64,000 nucleotides of DNA from Verrucomicrobiota bacterium (lineage in GTDB: Bacteria; Verrucomicrobiota; Verrucomicrobiia; Limisphaerales; UBA9464): NCBI GenBank assembly GCA_017309115.1, contig JAFLEF010000041.1, forward strand, positions 1 through 64,000. Reading direction: 5' to 3'. A program made the translations under genes and the position numbers. Positions within the stretch are counted from its first letter, which is position 1. The number at the start of each line of letters is the position of its first letter. The notes beneath the pieces were generated by a model. It saw nothing but the letters and a program-made list of their open reading frames with translations. It was not told the DNA's origin and did not search any database. Below are positions 8,248 through 16,045 of the stretch, piece after piece.

Positions 8248-9420
8248 TTAGCGGCGGCCGAGTTTGACATCCATCCAGACAGCGAAGGCGAGCACAACGC
8301 CGCGAACGATAAACTTTAGCTCCGGCGACACGGCCAACAGCGTCATACCGTTGAGCAGACTGGCCATGATCAAGGCGCCGAACAGCGCTCCGAGAACGGT
8401 GCCTCGTCCGCCTTTGAGACTTGTGCCGCCGATAACGCAGGCGGCGATCGCGTCGAGTTCCATCAGATCGCCCACGGTCGTGGTCGAGGCTCCGGCGTAG
8501 GCGGTGGCCATGAATCCCGTGATGGCCACGATGGACCCCAGCAACGTAAACGCGACGATGACTACTTTCTTCGTGGGAACACCCGACACCACTGCCGCTT
8601 CCTCGTTTCCGCCGATGGCGTACAGATAACGTCCGAAGGGCGTGTGCTGGGTGAGCACATGCACCACCGCCGCCACGGCGCAGAGAATCAGGAAAGCCAG
8701 GGGAACACCCTGGTATTGGTTGCACACCAACACCACCAGCAAGATGGCCTGTCCGGCCACGAACGTCTTCAAATAGGCTTCCTCAAAGGACGGCACGTGG
8801 GCGCCGACAGACTGACGACGCTTCCGGCTGCGGATGGCCAGGACCGCCAGTGCGGCGATTACTCCGGCCGCCAGCGCCAAGCCCACGGTCGGCGGCAGGT
8901 AAAACGTGGTGAGTGCGGAGTACAGATTCTGTTCCCCGCCCCGGACGACCGGAATCGTCGTGCTTTGAATCACCAACCAAAATGCGCCCTTGAAGGCCAG
9001 CATGCCGCCCAGCGTGATGATAAATGCCTGAATCCGGTTCTTCACGATGAACCAACCCATTCCACAGTACAGCGCCACACCTACTGAAAGGCTCAGCGCC
9101 AAGGCAGCCGGCGCCGGCCAGCTGTGTTTGAAGATCAGGACGCTGGCAATGCCACCGAGTAGTCCCGCTCCCGCGCCGACGGACAAATCAGTGTGGCCGG
9201 GTAGCAGCACCAACAAAACCCCGACAGCGAGGGTCGCGGTGACCGACAACTCGATCATCAGCATCGACAAGTTGCGGGGACTCAGGAACGCCGGGGACAA
9301 CACAGCGAACAAGATCCAGATCGCAATCAGCATCGCCGGCATCGTCAGTTCGCGAATGGCCGTGGCTGACAGAGGCGTCCGGGTGGGCGCGGGCGAGGTT
9401 GGGGAAGCGGTGGCGGTCAT
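8248..9420 (-). CDS. xylH: Sugar ABC transporter permease, XylH-like
   Basis: Inner-membrane permease of the ribose/xylose (BPD_transp_2) class, 390 aa with about ten hydrophobic segments. Family landmarks include LPGHTDLSVGAGAGLLG, IQAFIITLGGMLAFKG, NEEAAVVSGVPTKKV and the C-terminal GGTSLKGGRGTVLGALFGALIM. I chose the ATG at 9420 rather than the ORF's upstream start at 9573: the extra 51 residues are Pro-rich and lie inside the coding region of the ATPase gene. It is the last gene of the minus-strand xylF-xylG-xylH order, 34 bases after xylG. The long hydrophilic loop between the two halves (IRSRKRRQSVGAHVPSFEE) fits XylH-type permeases. The substrate is inferred as xylose or a related pentose. 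Confidence 0.9.
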   Translation of the reverse strand: MTATASPTSPAPTRTPLSATAIRELTMPAMLIAIWILFAVLSPAFLSPRNLSMLMIELSVTATLAVGVLLVLLPGHTDLSVGAGAGLLGGIASVLIFKHSWPAPAALALSLSVGVALYCGMGWFIVKNRIQAFIITLGGMLAFKGAFWLVIQSTTIPVVRGGEQNLYSALTTFYLPPTVGLALAAGVIAALAVLAIRSRKRRQSVGAHVPSFEEAYLKTFVAGQAILLVVLVCNQYQGVPLAFLILCAVAAVVHVLTQHTPFGRYLYAIGGNEEAAVVSGVPTKKVVIVAFTLLGSIVAITGFMATAYAGASTTTVGDLMELDAIAACVIGGTSLKGGRGTVLGALFGALIMASLLNGMTLLAVSPELKFIVRGVVLAFAVWMDVKLGRR

Positions 9421-9454
9421 GGGGAAGGGGCGAGCGAAGGAGGGCGGCGGTAGT

Positions 9455-11008
9455 TCAGGGGTTAGTGGGGGCCGAGGGCTTCGAGCGGCCCATGGCGGCG
9501 GCCAGAAGGGATTCTTGATTGAATTCTTCGGGGAGGAAGGTGCCGCCAACCTGACCTTCGTGGAGCATGACAATACGATCGCTCATGCCCATCAGTTCGG
9601 GCAGTTCGCTGGAGACCAGCACGACGGCTTTTCCTTCGGCGGTCAGCCGATTGATGAGTTGGTACACCTCGAGTTTGGCCCCGACATCAATGCCGCGAGT
9701 GGGTTCGTCGAGGAACACGATTCGCGGCTGGGTCATCAGGGCCTTTCCGATGACCACCTTTTGCTGATTTCCGCCGGACAGTCCCCCCACGGGAACGTCG
9801 AGTCCGGGCGCCTTGACTCGCAGGGCATCAAACAGCTTCTGATTCACCTGGGTCTCCCGGGCTTCGTCCACTAGGCCGAGGTGGGTCACCGGCGCGAGTG
9901 ACGAGAGCGAGAGGTTGAACCCGATGGGCTGATCCAAGTGCAGACCGAACCGCTTGCGATCATCGGTCACCATCACCAGTCCGCGCTGGATGGAATCCTG
10001 GGGATCCGGGTTGGGATCGGCTGTTGCCGCCAACTGCACCTCTCCGGCGCGGCGTTCGCCCCAGGCGCCAAACAAGTGCAGCAGCAACTCTGAGCGACCG
10101 GCGCCCATTAGGCCGCCGATTCCGAGGACTTCGCCCGCCCGCACGTCGAAGGATACGTCGCGCAGGCGGGAAGGTGAGCTGGAATCCGGGGCCACCTCCA
10201 GGTTCCGCACCGACAGCAGCGTGTCACCAACCGGGGTGTTTCGATCGCGGGGAAAGAGCTCCTTGATCTCCCGGCCGACCATGTGGCGAATGATGTCCGG
10301 GATTTCCACTGACGCTGTGTCGAAGGTGCTGATGCTCGAGCCATCCCGGAGCACCGTGATGCGATCCGCGATCGCCTTTACTTCGCCCAGCTTGTGCGAG
10401 ATGTAGATGCAGGCGACTCCGGATGCGCGCAGATCGCGGAGGATGCGCAGCAGGATTTCCACCTCGGATTCGGCCAAGGCAGCAGTGGGTTCGTCGAGAA
10501 TCAGAATACGCGACTTCTTACCGAGCGCTTTGACGATCTCGACCAGTTGCTTTTGTCCGACGCCGAGGTCCCGAACCTTGACGTCTGGATCGATCTGGAT
10601 TTGGAACTGAGCCAGCAGGCGGGCGGCCTGCGCATACGACGCGTCCCAATCGATCCAGGGTCCGCGGCGGGGTTCGTTTCCCAGAAAGATGTTTTCTGCG
10701 ACGGACATCTCTTCGACCAGTGCCAGTTCCTGATAGATCACGGCCAAGCCAGCGGCTTCGGCGTCCTTGAGTGTGGTGAATTGGGCAGGCTGACCGTTGA
10801 CCCGAATCTCACCCTCGTAACTGCCGAACGGGTGGATGCCCGAGAGCGTCTTGATGAGCGTGGATTTGCCGGCACCATTCTCGCCGCAAAGGGCGTGAAT
10901 CTCTCCGGGCCGCAGATCGAAGGTCACTTCGTTCAGCGCGATCACTCCGGGGAAGCACTTGGTCAGCTTCCGGGCCTCCAGAACGGGCGCTGAGGTCGCA
11001 GGGTTCAC
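9455..11008 (-). CDS. xylG: Sugar ABC transporter ATP-binding protein, XylG-like
   Basis: Fused double ATPase of a carbohydrate uptake transporter, 517 aa. The first cassette has Walker A GENGAGKST (about residues 40-48), signature LGVGQKQLVEI and Walker B ILILDEPTAAL. The second has the degenerate Walker A GLMGAGRSE, signature LSGGNQQKVVIGKAL and Walker B IVFLDEPTRGID, as is usual in XylG/RbsA/MglA proteins. The start is GTG at 11008. It lies 25 bases after the binding-protein gene and 34 bases before the permease gene, so the three are one operon. It energises import through the membrane dimer of XylH. Confidence 0.94.
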   Translation of the reverse strand: MNPATSAPVLEARKLTKCFPGVIALNEVTFDLRPGEIHALCGENGAGKSTLIKTLSGIHPFGSYEGEIRVNGQPAQFTTLKDAEAAGLAVIYQELALVEEMSVAENIFLGNEPRRGPWIDWDASYAQAARLLAQFQIQIDPDVKVRDLGVGQKQLVEIVKALGKKSRILILDEPTAALAESEVEILLRILRDLRASGVACIYISHKLGEVKAIADRITVLRDGSSISTFDTASVEIPDIIRHMVGREIKELFPRDRNTPVGDTLLSVRNLEVAPDSSSPSRLRDVSFDVRAGEVLGIGGLMGAGRSELLLHLFGAWGERRAGEVQLAATADPNPDPQDSIQRGLVMVTDDRKRFGLHLDQPIGFNLSLSSLAPVTHLGLVDEARETQVNQKLFDALRVKAPGLDVPVGGLSGGNQQKVVIGKALMTQPRIVFLDEPTRGIDVGAKLEVYQLINRLTAEGKAVVLVSSELPELMGMSDRIVMLHEGQVGGTFLPEEFNQESLLAAAMGRSKPSAPTNP

Positions 11009-11033
11009 GCGGGGATCGGTTCCGAATTCCGAG

Positions 11034-12080
11034 TTACTTGAGGTCCTCGGCCTTGTGGAATCCGTCCTTCACCACGGTGTCGGCGAGGTTGGACTTATCC
11101 ACGACGACGACCTCCTCGAGAATGCTGGGCACCTTCTTGAAGCCATTGTCCACCGCGCCATTGGCGATCACGACCTGACGCTTAGCGAGAGCCACCGCGA
11201 CTTCCGCCGCGCGATCCGCCAGTCGGGCGAGCGGCTTGTAAATGGTCATGGCCTGGGTACCGCGCTGGATGCGTTGACAGGCGGCGAGTTCGGCATCCTG
11301 ACCGGTGACCAATACCTTCCCGGCGAGACCTTCCTCGGTGAGCGCCTGGATCGCTCCGCCGGCGGTGCCGTCATTGGACGCCAGGATCGCGTCGATGTTT
11401 CGGCCTTTGGCGGAAATGGCGGCGTTGACGATTTTCTTGGCGTTCTCGGGTTTCCAATCCAGGGCCCAGTCTTCGAACACCACCGTGAGGTCGCCGCGGT
11501 CGATGAGCGGCTGGAGCACGGAGTCCTGACCCGCCTTGAAGAGTAGTGCGTTGTTGTCGGTTTTTGAGCCGTAGATTCGAATCAGGTTGGTTTTGCGCCC
11601 CTTGAGTTGGTTGACCAGGAACTCGGCTTGAAGGACGCCCACTCGGAAGTTGTCGAAGCTGATGTAGAGGGTGATGTCGGCATCGCGAATCAGGCGGTCG
11701 TAGGACAGCACGGGCAGACCGGCCTTCAGAGCAGCGTTGGCGCCTTTGGCCATGGCTTCCCCGTTGTGCGGGACGATGACCATGACATCGACCCCCCGGC
11801 TGATCAGCGCCTCGACGTCCTGCATCTGACGGCTGTCGTCGGAATTGGCGGACTGGACGTAGACTTCGGCGCCGAGTTCGGTGGCCTTGGCGACGAAGCG
11901 ATCGCGGTCACGCTGCCAGCGTTCTTCTTTGAGGGTATCGAGGGAGAGACCGATTCGGACCTTGCCGGTGGGTGCACCGGAGCGGGCCGGGCCGGTCGAC
12001 TCACCCCGGCGCGACAGCACCAGACCAATGAGCACGCTAAAAATGAGTGAGGCTGTGACCAGCAGGACGCGCAGGTTCAT
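11034..12080 (-). CDS. xylF: Periplasmic sugar-binding protein, XylF-like
   Basis: Solute-binding protein (Peripla_BP_4 fold), 348 aa from the ATG at 12080; the longer frame to 12137 adds a non-signal-like 19 residues. It shows IGLSLDTLKEERWQRDRD, VYVQSANSDDSRQMQDVEALISRGVDVMVIVPHN and VLSYDRLIRDADITLYISFDN, which match D-xylose-binding proteins. The N-terminus (MNLRVLLVTASLIFSVLIGLVLSRRGE) is hydrophobic but has no clear cleavage site and no lipobox Cys, so the protein may stay anchored. It is the first gene of the transporter operon. No xylose catabolic gene lies nearby in the window, and the true ligand is unproven. Confidence 0.9.
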   Translation of the reverse strand: MNLRVLLVTASLIFSVLIGLVLSRRGESTGPARSGAPTGKVRIGLSLDTLKEERWQRDRDRFVAKATELGAEVYVQSANSDDSRQMQDVEALISRGVDVMVIVPHNGEAMAKGANAALKAGLPVLSYDRLIRDADITLYISFDNFRVGVLQAEFLVNQLKGRKTNLIRIYGSKTDNNALLFKAGQDSVLQPLIDRGDLTVVFEDWALDWKPENAKKIVNAAISAKGRNIDAILASNDGTAGGAIQALTEEGLAGKVLVTGQDAELAACQRIQRGTQAMTIYKPLARLADRAAEVAVALAKRQVVIANGAVDNGFKKVPSILEEVVVVDKSNLADTVVKDGFHKAEDLK

Positions 12081-12156
12081 ACCGAGTTCGGGAAACCGCG
12101 TCAGTGAACCGTGCAGCTGTCGCCGGGCCAAGCCCAATTGCGTCGCGGGCGACGCG

Positions 12157-12246
12157 GTTGAGAGCTGAGCGGTAAGCGGTAAGCGGTGGGGCGGTAAGGG
12201 GTAAGGGGTAAGGGGTAAGGGGTAAGGGGTAAGGGGTAAGGGGTGG
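12157..12246 (+). repeat. Heptamer array: GGTAAGG x7 preceded by GAGCTGAGC
   Basis: Seven perfect copies of GGTAAGG run from 12193 to 12241, preceded by degenerate units (AGAGCTGAGC, GGTAAGC twice) and followed directly by an R2 repeat. Each unit contains TAA. The array lies between the divergent xylF and phospholipase D-like genes, so here it does not follow a gene end on its stop-bearing strand. Confidence 0.9.
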
Positions 12247-12440
12247 GGCGACGCTCTGCGGAGCCGTTCGTGTGGGGACGGGCGACGCGTGATTCGTTGC
12301 GACGCGAACGGCTCGGTGGAACCTCGCCCTACCGGGCCCGGCGTAGCCGCCGACGGAAGGAGGCGCTGTTCAGCCTTGTGACGCGTTGATTGGGAACTGG
12401 CGCTTGGAGTTTGCCAGACGAGTCAGCGCCTCGTCCCCGC
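12243..12440. repeat. Dispersed repeat R2 with downstream extension, copy 2
   Basis: The R2 core (GGGGCGACGCTCTGCGGAGCC to GGTGGAACCTCGCCCTACCGG, about 100 bases) is followed by GGCGTAGCCGCCGACGGAAGG and a segment ending CAGCGCCTCGTCCCC. The same core plus extension recurs at 52929-53123, giving a roughly 195-base shared block. The remaining bases to 12619 hold no gene that I can support; an in-frame extension of the next ORF into this repeat is an artefact. Confidence 0.85.
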
Positions 12441-12619
12441 GGCGGCTACGTGGGTGGAGGTCATTGGTTGGGACTGGTATTGATCGGGCTCTGGGTGGAC
12501 GTTGGCGGTCGTACCAGGGTTCGTTGCGAACCGAAGTCCATTCAGACCTAGCGGGATTGCCGCAGGGTCGGTATGGGTTCCGTTCGAGTCGTCCCCGACC
12601 CATTTTTCAGGAACATTCC

Positions 12620-13645
12620 ATGTCTGAACGTCAGCTCTTTGTGCTCCCGGATGAATCCGCGAAGCCCTTCGTTGAGGCCATTCAAGCGGCCCAGAAGTCG
12701 CTTCGAATCAAAATGTTTGTGTTCTCGGATCCGGAGTTGCTGAAAGCAGTGATCGCGGCCCATGACCGCGGGGTGAAAGTTCAGGTCATGCTCAATGCGG
12801 CCCGGCGAAGCGGGGAAGATGACAACAAAGCCGTGCGCAAGGCACTGGAGAAGGCCGGAATCCAGGTCCAGGACAGCAATCCCGAGTTTGGCATCACCCA
12901 TGAGAAGTCGATGGTCGTCGACGAGCGGGTTGCCTTTGTGAAGTCACTCAACTGGGCGACAAAGAACCTCACCGAGACGCGTGACTACGCTGTGGCCACG
13001 TCGCATCCCAAGGGCGTTCGGGAAGTGATGGACGGCTTCGATGCCGATTGGCACCGGCAATCCTTTAAACCCGGGCTCAGTGACCACCTGATCTGGTGTC
13101 CCAACGACGGCCGTGAGCGCATTGCCCAGTTTATTGACGAGGCCAAGCATACGCTCTTCGTGCAGAACGAGCGGTACCAGGATCAGGTGATCATTGAGCG
13201 CCTGGTTCGGGCCCGGATTCGGGGCGTGAAGATTCATCTCATGGCTCGACCGCCTCATTGCCTCAAGAAGGAGAAGATTGTCGAAGGCGTGGGCGGCTTG
13301 CGCATTTTGGACGACGTCGGAGTGAAGATTCACAAGCTGAAGCATCTGAAGCTGCACGGGAAGATGCTCCTGCGGGACGATTCGCGGGCAATTGTGGGTT
13401 CGATCAATCTGGCGCCGGGTAGTTTTGATGATCGCCGGGAGTTGGCGATTGAGTTTGGCGACGACGACATGATCGGGCGTCTGCAAAAGATTGCCCGGCA
13501 CGACTGGAAGCATTCGCATCCACTCGATCTTTCCGATGAAGGCCTGTTTGCCGATTTGGAGAAGCACGGCGGAGGCTCGGAGAAGCTGGTACTGCGGGCC
13601 GATCACGCGTACGCGAAGAAGCATCCGTCCAAGCATGCTCAGTAA
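12620..13645 (+). CDS. Phospholipase D-like protein with two HKD motifs
   Basis: Phosphodiesterase-fold protein, 341 aa from the ATG at 12620. The frame opens earlier, but that part lies in repeat DNA. Both half-sites of the phospholipase D superfamily are intact: HEKSMVVD with His94, and HGKMLLRD with His246 followed by GSINLAPGSFDDRREL. No signal peptide or membrane span is visible, so a cytoplasmic protein is likely. The family covers lipases, phosphatidyltransferases such as cardiolipin synthase, and nucleases. The absence of membrane segments makes a typical cardiolipin synthase less likely, and the substrate cannot be read from sequence. It has no clear operon partner. Confidence 0.88.
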   Translation: MSERQLFVLPDESAKPFVEAIQAAQKSLRIKMFVFSDPELLKAVIAAHDRGVKVQVMLNAARRSGEDDNKAVRKALEKAGIQVQDSNPEFGITHEKSMVVDERVAFVKSLNWATKNLTETRDYAVATSHPKGVREVMDGFDADWHRQSFKPGLSDHLIWCPNDGRERIAQFIDEAKHTLFVQNERYQDQVIIERLVRARIRGVKIHLMARPPHCLKKEKIVEGVGGLRILDDVGVKIHKLKHLKLHGKMLLRDDSRAIVGSINLAPGSFDDRRELAIEFGDDDMIGRLQKIARHDWKHSHPLDLSDEGLFADLEKHGGGSEKLVLRADHAYAKKHPSKHAQ

Positions 13646-13759
13646 GCGGCAGAACCGGGCGATGCGGATACTGATGATCGTGGGGGAGGTCGTTCCAAGG
13701 GTGGGAACGGAAGACATTAGCGCTTGCCTTTGACCGTCGTGCGAACGGGAATTCCTGCC

Positions 13760-14890
13760 GTGAGGTTTTGTTTGCGAACATTCGGAGCCGGTTTGGCGGT
13801 AGCGATGCTGGGAGGATTGACAGGCTGTGATCGCCCGGTGTCACCGGCGGCGGTGTCGACTCCACCGCCGGCAGTGACCTCTCCGTTTCAACCGACGGTG
13901 GCGAACACTAATCCGCCTCCGGGGACCCCACCTCGGGGCATGGTTTGGATTCCCGGAGGCGAGTTCTCCATGGGCAGTGAAGATCCGCGCGCAGACATGT
14001 GTGGTGGGCCGGACCCCATGCGCGATGCGCGGCCGATTCACCGGGTTTACGTGGACGGCTTCTTCATGGACGCCACCGAGGTCACCAACGAGGAGTTCGA
14101 ACGTTTCGTGAAGGCCACGGGCTACGTGACTATCGCGGAGCAAACGCCGCGGGCGGAGGATTTCCCCGGGGCACCGCCGGAGAACCTGGTGGCGGGTTCC
14201 ACGGTGTTCACCCCGACCCCAGCGCGCGTGCCGCTGGATGACCATTTTCAGTGGTGGCGGTATCAGAAAGGGGCGAATTGGCGGCATCCGGACGGTCCGG
14301 GCAGTTCCCTCGAGGGCCGGGAGAAGTATCCGGTAATCCACATCGCCTACGACGATGCCGTGGCCTACGCAAAATGGGCGGGCAAACGGCTGCCGACCGA
14401 GGCCGAGTGGGAATTTGCCGCGCGCGGGGGTCGGGCCGGAGAACTCTATTCGTGGGGAAATGACCTCAAGCCAGGCGGCAAGTTCGTCGCCAATATTTTC
14501 GAAGGGGTCTTTCCGGTGGAAGACACGGGGGCAGATGGCTTCGTAGGTCTGGCGCCGGTGGCGCAATTCCCACCGAATCCGTACGGGCTATTCGATATTG
14601 GCGGGAATGTCTGGGAATGGGTTAGTGACTGGTATCGGCCGGACTCCTACCAGCAACGCGTGCTCGCGGGCGGGGTGGCGCGGAATCCGATTGGACCGCT
14701 CACTCCGTATGACCCCGCCGAGCCCCACGAAAAGAAGCGGGTTCATCGGGGCGGATCCTTCCTGTGCACGGATCAGTATTGCACCCGCTATATGGTCGGC
14801 AGTCGGGGTAAGGGCGAGGTGTCGACCGGCAGCAATCACGTTGGCTTTCGTTGCGTGATGACTCCGGAGCAGTATCGGGGGGCGAAGTAG
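13760..14890 (+). CDS. Formylglycine-generating enzyme (sulfatase maturase), lipoprotein-like N-terminus
   Basis: SUMF1/FGE-type enzyme that oxidises the active-site Cys of sulfatases to formylglycine. The GTG at 13760 gives a short basic N-terminus, hydrophobic core and a lipobox-like LTGC; an in-frame TTG at 13724 is the alternative. The catalytic core begins GMVWIPGGEFSMGSEDPRA and contains LPTEAEWEFAARGG, NVWEWVSDWY and the C-terminal RGGSFLCTDQYC. The two Cys (336 and 341 from the GTG) are the copper-binding catalytic pair that separates genuine FGE from catalytically silent relatives. GFRCV closes the domain. A sulfatase with a CSPTR site lies at 60662. Its stop codon TAG shares two bases with the first AGTTGAA heptamer. 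Confidence 0.9.
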   Translation: MRFCLRTFGAGLAVAMLGGLTGCDRPVSPAAVSTPPPAVTSPFQPTVANTNPPPGTPPRGMVWIPGGEFSMGSEDPRADMCGGPDPMRDARPIHRVYVDGFFMDATEVTNEEFERFVKATGYVTIAEQTPRAEDFPGAPPENLVAGSTVFTPTPARVPLDDHFQWWRYQKGANWRHPDGPGSSLEGREKYPVIHIAYDDAVAYAKWAGKRLPTEAEWEFAARGGRAGELYSWGNDLKPGGKFVANIFEGVFPVEDTGADGFVGLAPVAQFPPNPYGLFDIGGNVWEWVSDWYRPDSYQQRVLAGGVARNPIGPLTPYDPAEPHEKKRVHRGGSFLCTDQYCTRYMVGSRGKGEVSTGSNHVGFRCVMTPEQYRGAK

Positions 14891-15021
14891 TTGAAAGTTA
14901 AGAGTTGAGAGGAGCGAAAACCGGTGAACCGGATCTGCATTGTGTCCACAAACCTATCGGCATTTCTAACGTGCTGGACTTCAGGTTTTTTCTCTCAACT
15001 CTCAACCTTCAACTCTCAACC
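14891..15021. repeat. Inverted heptamer arrays between convergent genes, terminator-like
   Basis: AGTTGAA/AGTTAAG/AGTTGAG units start inside the stop codon of the plus-strand gene. CTCTCAACTCTCAACC units at 14994-15021 (AGTTGAG on the minus strand) run into the stop codon of the minus-strand gene. The two runs can pair (AAGAGTTGAGAG with CTCTCAACTCTCAAC), with GAAAACC facing GGTTTTTT. The arrangement could act as a two-way terminator, but that is inference. Confidence 0.7.
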
Positions 15022-15524
15022 GTTTGTGGGTGATTGAGGCGGCGCCACAGAACGAGGAAGGCGCTGGCGAAATCTTGCGGCCGACGGGCGATCCATTCAT
15101 TGACGGCGTCGGGGGCGAACCAGGCGCCGCCGCGCACCTCGGACGGTTGGAGGACGAAGGGACCTTCATGCTCGGCCCGATAAACCCAGCAGAACTCCCA
15201 GCCAGTTTCCGGAGTGGCCTCCAGCTTGAGAACTCGGGGCGGGACGGTGGCGAGTGTGACGCCGAGCTCTTCCGTGATCTCGCGCAGGCAACACGCGTCG
15301 TAGTCTTCACCGGAGTCCAGATGGCCGGAAGACGAGGAGTCCCAGACGCCGGGCCAGTTGTCTTTGGCCAGGGATCGCTGCTGGAGAAACACCTCACCGA
15401 GTCGATTGAAGAGGAGGACATGGACGGCTCGGTGGCGAAGGTTGAGCCGATGCACCTCGCGCCGCGGAGCCTGTCCGATGACTTCATCGCGTTCGTTGAC
15501 CACATCGAAGATTTCTTCCGCCAT
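15009..15524 (-). CDS. NUDIX hydrolase, isopentenyl-diphosphate isomerase-like subgroup
   Basis: Small NUDIX-fold enzyme, 171 aa. A perfect NUDIX box GX5EX7REXXEELGV is present as GHLDSGEDYDACCL-REITEELGV (about residues 66-88), the Mg-binding hydrolase site. The opening EEIFDVVNERDEVIGQAPR and VHVLLFNRLGEVFLQQRS resemble the YfcD/Idi-like branch often annotated as putative isomerases, whose true substrates are mostly unknown. The last codons (V-E-S-stop, GTTGAGAGTTGA) are heptamer-repeat sequence, so the gene end has been captured by an array. It stands alone, converging with the FGE gene. Confidence 0.9.
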   Translation of the reverse strand: MAEEIFDVVNERDEVIGQAPRREVHRLNLRHRAVHVLLFNRLGEVFLQQRSLAKDNWPGVWDSSSSGHLDSGEDYDACCLREITEELGVTLATVPPRVLKLEATPETGWEFCWVYRAEHEGPFVLQPSEVRGGAWFAPDAVNEWIARRPQDFASAFLVLWRRLNHPQTVES

Positions 15525-16045
15525 GCGCGAGGAAACGAATTGTGAGGTCGGTTGGGAAGGGGAAAGGGTGGAGTCGCGGTAGGGATGGACCGCTGGTCCG
15601 TCCCCCCGCTTTCGAGCGGAGCGAAGGAACGCGGATTTTGGTGGTCAGCGTCAACGGCACACCCGCTTCGAAGACAACCCAGGGAAGGGGCTCCCGCGGA
15701 AGACGCGAAGACCGCGCCGGAGGGAACGAATTTGGAAAACATGAAAACAGGATGAGGAATCGTGGGGCGGAAAAGTGGTGTGCGGCCAGGAAGGCGCGGG
15801 GCGTTTGGACTGCGCCGGCCCTCTGGCGCTTTGGGCGCGTGAAGGGAAGGTGGGGTTGAGGGTGACTCGACGCGTCAGCAGTCGGGTCGAAAAGCGGTCG
15901 CGATGCAGGCTTCGCTACCGCACTGCTCCAAAGGCTAAGCGAGGCGTCACCCGATCGTCCCTCGGACCGGTGCTCTGCAATTTTGTTGAATCGCACCCGG
16001 CAGTGACCGCCAATCTGCATTTGTTCGCTGTTTCGTTGTCACGTT
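15525..16045. repeat. Gene-free stretch: dispersed repeats R1 (copy 2) and R4 (copy 2)
   Basis: R1 copy 2 is at 15579-15705 (GTAGGGATGGACCGCTGG, GAGCGGAGCGAAGGAACGCGG, GGTGGTCAGCG, then CTTCGAAGACAACCCAGGGA). R4 copy 2 is at about 15797-15950 (GGCGTTTGGACTGCGCCGGCC, then GTCAGCAGTCGGGTCGAAAAG and GATGCAGGCTTCGCTACCGC). Neither has coding character. The promoter of argA should lie in the last 90 bases, but no convincing -35/-10 pair was recognised. Confidence 0.75.

Noticed and set aside
12193-12241. Telomere-like GGGGTAA repeat
   Set aside because: It is an internal chromosomal heptamer array, with flanks in repeat DNA and no end structure; the resemblance to telomeric G-rich repeats is coincidental.
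12386-12619. N-terminal extension of the phospholipase D-like protein
   Set aside because: These 78 residues are encoded by R2 repeat DNA and lack any family similarity; the ATG at 12620 gives a normal protein.
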